A program made the translations under genes and the position numbers. 6,278 nt of DNA. Origin: Thermoplasmata archaeon. Lineage in GTDB: Archaea > Thermoplasmatota > Thermoplasmata > Thermoplasmatales > Thermoplasmataceae. Below, piece by piece: positions 1 through 5,335 of the stretch. Where the stretch lies: NCBI GenBank assembly GCA_021792045.1, contig JAJYVJ010000102.1, positions 1 to 6,278 on the forward strand, in the 5' to 3' direction. Position 1 is the first letter of the stretch. Every line of letters begins with the position of its first letter. Below the pieces are notes generated by a model, which did no database searches, was not told the origin of the DNA, and was given only the letters and a program-made list of their open reading frames with translations.

Positions 1-39
1 GTTTTAGAATATGGTGAGGAATATATTTATTTTCAATAA
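1..39 (+). CDS. Possible 3' end of an upstream gene
   Basis: From the first base a frame reads VLEYGEEYIYFQ and stops at TAA (37-39). It could be the last twelve codons of a gene lying mostly outside the window. The same frame stays open after this stop until the poly-Asp end at 162, so the TAA may instead interrupt a longer old gene. The stretch is AT-rich and overlaps a TATA-like box (21-30), so it may also be plain intergenic DNA. Nothing in twelve residues allows a family call. Confidence 0.25.
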   Translation, partial: VLEYGEEYIYFQ

Positions 40-87
40 AGGAAAGTATTAATATTGGTATTTTCTGCACTCACAGGGGGTGTATCG

Positions 88-162
88 TTGGTAGACTACG
101 TATACGGAAAGGACTTCGATGATGATGACGACGACGATGATGACGACGACGATGATAACTAG
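88..162 (+). CDS. Hypothetical Asp13-tailed mini-protein
   Basis: The frame reads VDYVYGKDF, then thirteen Asp codons and one Asn, then TAG. Two starts are plausible. TTG at 88 lies 5 bases behind GGGGGTG (76-82), which resembles the Shine-Dalgarno consensus GGAGGTG, and would give a 24-residue peptide with 15 Asp. TTG at 55 would give 35 residues, adding a hydrophobic stretch (VFSALTGGVSLV), and lies about 28 bases after the TATA-like box at 21-30. The Asp run mixes GAT and GAC, so variation within it is synonymous in this frame. A T tract suited to termination follows 12 bases after the stop. I do not recognise the protein. Acidic tails of this kind can bind cations or basic proteins or mimic nucleic acid, but nothing here selects a role. 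It could also be a simple repeat in non-coding DNA or the end of a broken gene. Confidence 0.35.
   Translation: MVDYVYGKDFDDDDDDDDDDDDDN
118..156 (+). repeat. GAY trinucleotide repeat
   Basis: Thirteen tandem triplets run in the order three GAT, three GAC, two GAT, three GAC, two GAT. Read in the frame of the preceding ORF they encode Asp13. The block pattern fits growth by replication slippage from a mixed GAT/GAC unit. Only the third base of the GAY triplet varies, always C or T. Confidence 0.85.
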
Positions 163-174
163 AAACTTATTCCC

Positions 175-188
175 TTTTTTTTATTTTT
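175..188 (+). terminator. T-tract transcription terminator
   Basis: Eight T residues (175-182), one A and five more T (184-188) lie 12 bases after the poly-Asp frame stops. Archaeal RNA polymerase terminates at such non-template T runs without needing a hairpin, and no hairpin precedes this one. It would end transcription arriving from the left before the lhr transcript starts. Confidence 0.5.
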
Positions 189-193
189 AATAT
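184..193 (+). promoter_or_regulatory. TATA-like box of lhr
   Basis: TTTTTAATAT is centred about 25 bases upstream of the lhr ATG at 214. That is the usual distance from an archaeal TATA box to the transcription start, so the lhr mRNA would begin at or next to its start codon. No Shine-Dalgarno sequence precedes the ATG, which agrees with leaderless expression. The box runs directly out of the T tract of the terminator. Confidence 0.5.
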
Positions 194-213
194 TGTTATT
201 GTTGATGATGTAA

Positions 214-2928
214 ATGCACTCCGTTCCTGAAAACCTGCATCCAAGGATAAGAGAAATGCTGGCTTCCCTAGGCATTGATTCGTTGACCGATCCGCAGGAG
301 AAGGGAATACCTATAATTCTTTCAGGGAAAAACTCACTGATAATTGCCCCGACCGGCAGCGGAAAAACTGAAGCCGCGATTATGCCTATATTTGATCGAA
401 TACTGAAGACAAGGCCGGAAAGAATTTCAACGCTCTTTATCACCCCGTTACGCGCCCTAAATCGTGACATGCTTGGACGGCTCGTGAAATATGGGAATTT
501 TCTTGGGATACGTGTGCAGGTCAGGCATAGTGATACCACTACTGCAGCCAGGAAGGAGATTGTGGAGAACCCTGGAGACATACTTGTAACAACACCGGAA
601 TCTTTGCAAATTCTACTTGTCGGGAAGCGATCTTCCGAGGTCTTGAAGCATGTCAGGTATGTTATTGTCGATGAACTTCATGAGAGCTGCCAAAACGAAA
701 GAGGTTCACAATTTTCGGTTGCATTAGAAAGATTGGAAGATCTTGCAGGGAAATTCCAAAGGATAGGCCTCTCAGCTACGATAGGCAATCCCGAAGAACT
801 TTCTTCATATTTATCTCCCAGGGACCCCGTTGAAGTGGTAAAATCCGATTCATTGAAGAAGATGAGCATAAGAACTTTGATACCTGCGATACCCGCGAAA
901 GAGGCAGCAGAAAAGATGGGGTGTGATGAGGATCATGCCAGTGCGATACTCGAGATCTGGCGGTTGATTGAATCGCATAAGGGAACACTTGTGTTTGTGA
1001 ACACAAGGAATGCTGCCGAGGATATAGCCTTCCGGTTGAGGATGCTGCTTAAAGATCCGCCAATACTCGTGCATCATGGATCTTTATCCAGGGAAGAAAG
1101 GGAGAACGCTGAAAAGGAATTCAAAAATGGAAGGGTTAAAGCGCTAATATGTACATCTTCCCTTGAACTTGGGATCGATATTGGATCAGCAGATTTTGTT
1201 ATACAGTTCAATTCGCCAAGGCAGATTAATAAACTAATACAGAGAGTAGGACGTTCTGGTCACTCGATAGGAAAAACATCTGAGGGTCACATAGTATGCG
1301 GTGATATTATAGAACTGGAAGAATCAATTGCTCTAGTTTCGCAGGCTAACGATAGGCATCTTGAACCCGTGCAGATTCAGAAAAAATCCCTTGCAACGGT
1401 TGCGAATCAGTTACTAATGGAATTAAGGCTTTCAAGGGATGTAGATGCACAAATGTTCTACTCAACTGTGAGAAGGGCATACCCATTTATGGATCTTCAG
1501 GAATCAGAATACAACGATGTCCTCTCATTTCTTGAGCGAATCCACAGGATCTATTTGGAAAGGAATATTATCACACGCAGGCGTGGTGCGATAGAGTACT
1601 TTGTGCAGAACATATCTATGATACCCAGCCAGAAAACCTTCAAGGTAATTGATCTGGTGAATAGAAAATTCATTGGCACTCTCGATGAGAAGTACGTGGT
1701 CAGCGAAATAGAGCCAGGATCATACTTTGTGATTAAAGGTTCCACCTGGAGAGTAATAAAGATGGAGGGTGAAAGGATACTCGTCGAACCTTTTCAGACA
1801 GCTGCGATTGCTCCAAAATGGTCTGGCGACGATATACCTGTTTTCACAGACGTCACAATGAGAGTATCCGAAAATAGGAAGTCACATTTTCTTCCGGAAT
1901 TTCTTGACAGCAAGTCAACGAACATCCTTCAGGGTTGGTACAAAAATAATCTCGCTACTTTCGACAATGTTGTCATTGAATGTAAATCAAACGAGATTGT
2001 CATTCAGATCCTGCTCGGAACAAAAGGAAATTTCGCTTTAGCGGAGATTCTCTCAAGCACTATAACGAGGATTACGGGTGAAAGCGTAGAGATGGATTAT
2101 TCTCCATATCACATTTATCTCCGCAGTTCAAGGATGATCCGTGCCGAGGATGTCAGAAGAATAATACTAAGCATAGATCCCGATTCCTTGTATGACTACA
2201 TCACGGCAATTTCAAGGAGATCCAGATTTTTCAATTCCGTATTTCTTTATGAGGCAAGAAAATTCGGTGTAATAAGCAATGACACTGATCTAAGCAGGAT
2301 GCGTTTCGAGAAAATAGTTGATGCATATTCGGATTCTCCATTATTCGGCGACACTGTGAGAAAGTTTGTTTTTGACTATATGGACCTTGAAGTGCTTGAA
2401 GTATACCTCAGAGAACTCATCTCTGGAGCAGTAAGTATGTCGCTCTCCGATACCTTTACAGGATCAACGGAACAGTTCCTCACGCATTATTCTGAGAGAG
2501 TTGCCCCACTTAGACCAACAAAGGTGATATTGGAAGCAATAAACAACAGACTCCTTAACGATGAGGTTGTCCTTCTGTGTACTTCGTGCGGCAATGTACG
2601 AACACAAAAGATAAAAGATATTGCCTCAATAAAGTGCCCGAATTGCGGGAGTTACCTGGTAGCTTCTCTTTCCGCATACGAGAAAAATATGATGGATAAA
2701 GAAAAGAATCCTACTGAAAGAGAAAAATGGAGAAGAAGGATGGTAAAGAATGCTCATCTCGTTAAGGAGCGCGGTATATACGCGGTCATGGTTCTGTCTG
2801 GTCGTGGAATAGGGCCAGAGACTGCTTCGAGACTGCTTGAAGTCAGGCATCAGAATGAGGATGATCTAATCCGTGCAATATTGAACAGTGAGATGGAATA
2901 CGCAAAGAATAGGCGATATTGGGATTAA
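214..2928 (+). CDS. lhr: Lhr-family SF2 ATP-dependent helicase
   Basis: This is a cytoplasmic ATP-driven helicase of superfamily 2, of the large helicase-related (Lhr, COG1201) type. Family members translocate on and unwind DNA or RNA-DNA hybrids and are linked to DNA repair and RNA metabolism. Visible motifs are Walker A APTGSGKT (45-52), motif Ia TPLRAL (77-82), Ib TTPESLQ (126-132), Walker B DELH (153-156), motif III SATIG (187-191), motif IV VFVNTR (260-265), motif V TSSLELGIDIG (314-324) and motif VI QRVGRSGH (343-350). By family architecture a winged helix (about 390-470) and a beta-barrel region follow. The C-terminal part holds a zinc finger (C789, C792, C808, C811) and a hairpin-like GRGIGPETASRLL (863-875). 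At 904 residues it is full length for the archaeal form and ends in the familiar NRRYWD. The ATG at 214 follows directly on an in-frame stop and suits a leaderless start. The first genes downstream also concern nucleic-acid processing. Assignment to the aLhr1 or aLhr2 subgroup is not attempted. Confidence 0.95.
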   Translation: MHSVPENLHPRIREMLASLGIDSLTDPQEKGIPIILSGKNSLIIAPTGSGKTEAAIMPIFDRILKTRPERISTLFITPLRALNRDMLGRLVKYGNFLGIRVQVRHSDTTTAARKEIVENPGDILVTTPESLQILLVGKRSSEVLKHVRYVIVDELHESCQNERGSQFSVALERLEDLAGKFQRIGLSATIGNPEELSSYLSPRDPVEVVKSDSLKKMSIRTLIPAIPAKEAAEKMGCDEDHASAILEIWRLIESHKGTLVFVNTRNAAEDIAFRLRMLLKDPPILVHHGSLSREERENAEKEFKNGRVKALICTSSLELGIDIGSADFVIQFNSPRQINKLIQRVGRSGHSIGKTSEGHIVCGDIIELEESIALVSQANDRHLEPVQIQKKSLATVANQLLMELRLSRDVDAQMFYSTVRRAYPFMDLQESEYNDVLSFLERIHRIYLERNIITRRRGAIEYFVQNISMIPSQKTFKVIDLVNRKFIGTLDEKYVVSEIEPGSYFVIKGSTWRVIKMEGERILVEPFQTAAIAPKWSGDDIPVFTDVTMRVSENRKSHFLPEFLDSKSTNILQGWYKNNLATFDNVVIECKSNEIVIQILLGTKGNFALAEILSSTITRITGESVEMDYSPYHIYLRSSRMIRAEDVRRIILSIDPDSLYDYITAISRRSRFFNSVFLYEARKFGVISNDTDLSRMRFEKIVDAYSDSPLFGDTVRKFVFDYMDLEVLEVYLRELISGAVSMSLSDTFTGSTEQFLTHYSERVAPLRPTKVILEAINNRLLNDEVVLLCTSCGNVRTQKIKDIASIKCPNCGSYLVASLSAYEKNMMDKEKNPTEREKWRRRMVKNAHLVKERGIYAVMVLSGRGIGPETASRLLEVRHQNEDDLIRAILNSEMEYAKNRRYWD

Positions 2929-2962
2929 CACTCTCATAAGATCGGCGCTGATCGATTGGCAA

Positions 2963-3070
2963 ATGATACTGCGATCGAAGCAAATGCATCTCTGTTGCAG
3001 GCAGTGTATACTTCTATTTCATGAGGACTGTCCTGTATTTGAAAAAGCATGCGAAAGGTTAAAATTGTAA
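2963..3070 (+). CDS. Candidate small Cys-rich protein
   Basis: A 35-codon frame lies in the gap between lhr and the TOPRIM gene. Its core is CCRQC, nine residues including HED, then CPVFEKAC and a basic end ERLKL. The cysteines at 11, 12, 15, 23 and 30 with His20 could hold one zinc ion or an Fe-S centre, and the composition looks like a real small metal-binding protein. The frame is open back to an ATG at 2888 inside lhr, but the ATG at 2963 lies after the lhr stop and is the simpler start. A second ATG at 2984 is possible. No good Shine-Dalgarno sequence or TATA box is seen, so it would depend on lhr readthrough. The lhr frame is also open after its stop across much of this stretch, so coding in this frame is not certain. 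I recognise no family. Confidence 0.42.
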   Translation: MILRSKQMHLCCRQCILLFHEDCPVFEKACERLKL

Positions 3071-3080
3071 GTTTAATTTA
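3071..3080 (+). promoter_or_regulatory. TATA-like box of the TOPRIM gene
   Basis: GTTTAATTTA lies about 17-26 bases upstream of the ATG at 3097, slightly close for a TATA box but the only AT-rich box here. It starts right after the stop of the small Cys-rich frame. It supports transcription beginning at or near the ATG at 3097 and argues against the longer frame from 3049, whose first codons would lie upstream of the promoter. Confidence 0.42.
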
Positions 3081-3096
3081 CTTTCTACGACAGACA

Positions 3097-3483
3097 ATGT
3101 CTGAAAATAGGATTCTTAAAATTCTAGAAAAATATAAGATTAAAAATTTTAAAACGCCAATCATTGTGGAAGGTAAAAATGATGTGGCAAGCCTTCGTAA
3201 ATTGTCGTTCGAAGGTGAGATAATTCAGGTAAACTCTGGAAACAGCCTGCTTGATTTTTCTGAGAACTTGGGGAAATCTTATAAGGAGATTATTATTTTA
3301 ACGGATTTTGACAGAAAAGGCGTAGAACTTAAACACAGGATTGAAACATATCTTGTTGGCTCAGATTGCATGGTGGATTCTTTCCTGTGGAACTCTATCA
3401 GAAAATCTATGCCTGTCCGGACTATAGAGGAACTTCCGTTTGCCATGAAGAGAATTCAGGGTAATAGCATTAATTACTCATAA
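3097..3483 (+). CDS. Small TOPRIM-domain protein (UPF0292-like)
   Basis: This 128-residue protein is essentially one TOPRIM domain, the metal-binding fold shared by DnaG primase, topoisomerases and RNase M5. Motif 1 is IIVEGKNDV (22-30) with the invariant Glu25. Motif 2 is ILTDFDRKG (67-75) with the Asp70-x-Asp72 pair that binds magnesium. Size and motif layout match the archaeal stand-alone TOPRIM proteins annotated as UPF0292 and grouped with the RNase M5-like family. Their substrate is unknown; nuclease or nucleotidyl-transfer activity is inference from the fold. The frame is open from an ATG at 3049, adding 16 residues, but the start at 3097 fits family length and the TATA-like box, and removes overlap with the upstream small ORF. 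Its stop overlaps the first ATG of the rnz frame (TAATG). Neighbours Lhr and RNase Z hint at an RNA-related job. Confidence 0.85.
   Translation: MSENRILKILEKYKIKNFKTPIIVEGKNDVASLRKLSFEGEIIQVNSGNSLLDFSENLGKSYKEIIILTDFDRKGVELKHRIETYLVGSDCMVDSFLWNSIRKSMPVRTIEELPFAMKRIQGNSINYS
3469..3478 (+). promoter_or_regulatory. Possible internal TATA-like box of rnz
   Basis: ATTAATTA in this segment, inside the last codons of the TOPRIM gene, is centred about 25 bases before the ATG at 3498. This gives rnz a possible leaderless promoter of its own and supports 3498 over 3483 as the start. The evidence is only position and AT content. Confidence 0.3.
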
Positions 3484-3497
3484 TGCGTTTACGCCAT

Positions 3498-4421
3498 ATG
3501 GCGTCGAGCTTCAAGATAACTTTCATTGGCACTGGCGGATCATGGCCTACACCAGGTAGGGGTCTCCCAGCCGTTGTGGTGCAGGTGGATGAAATAATAA
3601 ATCTTTTCGACTGTGGTGAAGGGACTCAGAAGCAGCTAATGAAGAGCCCGATCTCATTCATGGGAATAGACAATGTGTTCATAACGCATTTCCATGGAGA
3701 TCATTTCCTTGGCATTTTGGGTATGATACAGAGCATGTCGTTCAACAATCGGCAAAAGCCATTGAATGTATTCGGTCTGAAAGGTGCGATAAAGGTACTC
3801 TCTAACGCATTTAATGTCGGTTACTTTAACCTTAAATTTGATCTGATTGTTAATGAACTTGATTATGATAAAAAATACGATTTTGAGAAGTTTTCGATCA
3901 CTACATTCAAGAACGATCACACTGTGCCGGCAATGTCCTATAAGATAAGCGAGTACGATCTTGTGAAAATAGATCGTGATAAGGCTGATAGCCTTGGGGT
4001 ACCTCCAAGAAAACTGGAGGAACTTCGGGAAAAAGGCTCGATAGAGGTAGAAGGAAATATTTTCACGCTGGACCAGGTATCAGCCGGAATAAAGAAAGGC
4101 AGGTCGATCGTTTACACCGGCGATACAAGGCCAATGGAAGGAATGAAGCAATTCGTCAAAGGAGCAGACGTTCTGATACATGACACTACAACAGATTCAT
4201 CTCTGGAGCCTGCCGTAAATGAGTTCGGTCATTCCTCTTCAAGGCAGGCTGCTGAAATAGCCCGTGATGGGAATGTTGGAAAACTCTTTTTGTTCCACTA
4301 CAGCCCCAGATATACTTCTGTCGAAACTCTGTATGATGAAGCAAAACGTATATTCCCCAATGTGGAATGCAGCAAGGAAATGCTTGAATATGAAGTGCCG
4401 GCTCATTCAGTGCTTAGCTGA
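3498..4421 (+). CDS. rnz: Ribonuclease Z (tRNA 3' endonuclease)
   Basis: RNase Z cuts the 3' trailer from tRNA precursors just after the discriminator base, preparing them for CCA addition. It is a zinc-dependent metallo-beta-lactamase fold enzyme acting as a dimer. From ATG 3498 the protein has 307 residues. It shows GTGGSWPTP near the N-terminus (11-19), the signature H64-F-H66-G-D68-H69, H141 in DHTVPA, D209 in YTGDTRP, H245 in EFGHSSSRQAAEIA and H267 in FHYSPRY, so the complete metal and catalytic set is present. The KIDRDKADSLGVPP region (from about 157) corresponds to the flexible tRNA-binding arm. Motif spacing from this start closely matches the B. subtilis enzyme of the same length. 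An in-frame ATG at 3483 overlapping the TOPRIM stop (TAATG) would add five residues, MRLRH, and could be used by translational coupling. Neither start has a clear Shine-Dalgarno sequence. The 3' end overlaps the opposing SRPBCC gene by 19 bases. Confidence 0.95.
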   Translation: MASSFKITFIGTGGSWPTPGRGLPAVVVQVDEIINLFDCGEGTQKQLMKSPISFMGIDNVFITHFHGDHFLGILGMIQSMSFNNRQKPLNVFGLKGAIKVLSNAFNVGYFNLKFDLIVNELDYDKKYDFEKFSITTFKNDHTVPAMSYKISEYDLVKIDRDKADSLGVPPRKLEELREKGSIEVEGNIFTLDQVSAGIKKGRSIVYTGDTRPMEGMKQFVKGADVLIHDTTTDSSLEPAVNEFGHSSSRQAAEIARDGNVGKLFLFHYSPRYTSVETLYDEAKRIFPNVECSKEMLEYEVPAHSVLS

Positions 4422-4852
4422 TTCTCCCGTGTAGGCAATTTTTCTGTAGCCTCAATTATACGGTCTAAAGCGTGTTCGGTTCCGAGAGTAAGATGCTGTA
4501 CCATCCTGTCACGCATTATTTTCAAAACAGCAGAAATTTCTATTTCCCAGACAACATTTATTCTTGTCTTGTTTGGCGGGGTTTTCTCTATTTTTACGTC
4601 TTTGAATCCCTTGAAAGCTCCGCTTGAGTAAATTTCCCTGCAAGATCTATCTGCCTCATTCACGACATATTTCATCCTGGATTTTCCAGGGAAAGCAAAC
4701 TTTACGAGAAATGTATCATCATCTTGTTTTGTTATGTTTCTCATGCCGTGCCAGTACAAGGGGAGATCTTCCCATTTAGAAATTATGTCAAAAATTGAAT
4801 CAGCTTCACTGTCGCACACTCTTGTTACATGGATATTAACCGGTTTGCCCAC
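4403..4852 (-). CDS. SRPBCC (START-like) superfamily protein
   Basis: This 149-residue soluble protein resembles the SRPBCC or polyketide cyclase/CoQ-binding group, small proteins with a curved sheet and a long C-terminal helix enclosing a hydrophobic cavity. Supporting features are the opening strand VNIHVTRVCDSEADSIFDII, a WEDLPLYWHGMRNI segment typical of the region after the first strand and helices, a run of alternating strands to about 113, and the final amphipathic helix (TLGTEHALDRIIEAT, about 122-136). The family contains ligand carriers and enzymes, so no specific function can be given. It starts with GTG, 3 bases after the dut stop, behind AGGTGA with an 8-base spacer, so it is translated as the last gene of the permease-dut operon. 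Its end overlaps rnz on the other strand by 19 bases. The fold call is by pattern, not by search. Confidence 0.78.
   Translation of the reverse strand: MGKPVNIHVTRVCDSEADSIFDIISKWEDLPLYWHGMRNITKQDDDTFLVKFAFPGKSRMKYVVNEADRSCREIYSSGAFKGFKDVKIEKTPPNKTRINVVWEIEISAVLKIMRDRMVQHLTLGTEHALDRIIEATEKLPTRENQLSTE
4439..4443 (+). terminator. Possible rnz terminator T run
   Basis: Five T residues on the plus strand start 17 bases after the rnz stop, within the antisense of the SRPBCC gene. A run of five can terminate archaeal transcription, but it is minimal and occurs by chance in DNA of this composition. No comparable T run was seen on the minus strand just past the SRPBCC stop. Confidence 0.25.
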
Positions 4853-4855
4853 GAT

Positions 4856-5335
4856 TCATTTCACCTTTTCAGAATTCAGCGTTATCCCTTTTGAGAATTG
4901 ATAGTTTCCAGATCTTTGCCCATAGTTAGATTTTGCAGACTGCTCAAGTCTGTGAAATACTACCTGCGCTATTCTGTCACCTGAATGAAGCTCAATGGGC
5001 GAAGAACTGGCATTGTAAAAATAGAGGGTCAGATTTCCGGAGAAACCGGCATCTATCGCCCCAAATGATCCAATAATTCCCTTTCTTGAGTAGCTGGAAC
5101 GTATCCATATCTCTCCCATCACTGTATCGGGAAATGAGAAATATTCCATTGAGGAGACATAGAATCCGGATCCAGCAGGAACTTCAATGTGCTCTTCTAC
5201 CTTTTCCAGCAGCTTAATTGATCCAATTCTCACGTCATACCCATTTGGTGTCAGTGAAGACAAGGAAAAATCTTTGCTAATCAGATTACCTCTATTGATC
5301 ATATCAAGGATTTCATTATCTGAAAGAACACTCAC
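4856..5335 (-). CDS. dut: dUTPase, dCTP deaminase-like family
   Basis: It probably hydrolyses dUTP to dUMP and pyrophosphate, keeping uracil out of DNA and supplying dUMP for thymidylate. Family motifs are LTPNGYDVRIG (28-38), the phosphate-binding RSSYSRKG (79-86), GAIDAGFSG with Asp95 (92-100), GDRIAQVVF (119-127) and the C-terminal YGQRSGNYQFSKG (138-150). All are shared by dCTP deaminases and bifunctional DCD-DUT. However, the Glu ten residues after the conserved Asp (D128 and E138 in E. coli Dcd) is Tyr105 here, in LTLYFYN where Dcd has IVLEFYN. Without it deamination of dCTP is unlikely. At 159 residues it is also shorter than typical Dcd (about 190) and fits the archaeal dUTPase subgroup. 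A Dcd label by best hit is therefore doubtful. It starts with GTG, sharing one base with the permease stop, behind a strong GGAGG. Confidence 0.85.
   Translation of the reverse strand: MSVLSDNEILDMINRGNLISKDFSLSSLTPNGYDVRIGSIKLLEKVEEHIEVPAGSGFYVSSMEYFSFPDTVMGEIWIRSSYSRKGIIGSFGAIDAGFSGNLTLYFYNASSSPIELHSGDRIAQVVFHRLEQSAKSNYGQRSGNYQFSKGITLNSEKVK
4861..4866 (-). promoter_or_regulatory. Shine-Dalgarno site of SRPBCC gene
   Basis: AGGTGA on the minus strand lies in the last codons of dut, 8 bases before the GTG start at 4852. It matches the complement of the archaeal 16S 3' end and decides for GTG. The ATG overlapping the dut stop reads only a few codons before its own stop. Confidence 0.65.

Noticed and set aside
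99..106. Perfect palindrome CGTATACG
   Set aside because: Eight bases alone, with no partner site or spacing to a promoter, is too little for an operator call.
118..156. Short-repeat array considered as CRISPR
   Set aside because: The triplets are contiguous with no spacers; it is a simple trinucleotide repeat.
119..190. ATG-initiated frame through the triplet repeat giving Met and Thr runs, then a Phe-rich end
   Set aside because: It is the repeat read one base out of frame followed by the T tract. Variation here would be non-synonymous (ATG/ACG), unlike in the Asp frame.
159..581. 140-codon minus-strand frame across the lhr start
   Set aside because: It is antisense to the Walker A and Ia coding region of lhr and has a low-complexity end from the T tract; no domain is visible.
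3049..3096. 16-residue N-terminal extension of the TOPRIM protein
   Set aside because: It overlaps the candidate Cys-rich ORF, carries the TATA-like box within it, and exceeds the usual family length.
3654..3920. 88-codon minus-strand frame inside rnz
   Set aside because: It lies fully opposite the RNase Z metal-site coding region, with no ribosome site or domain.
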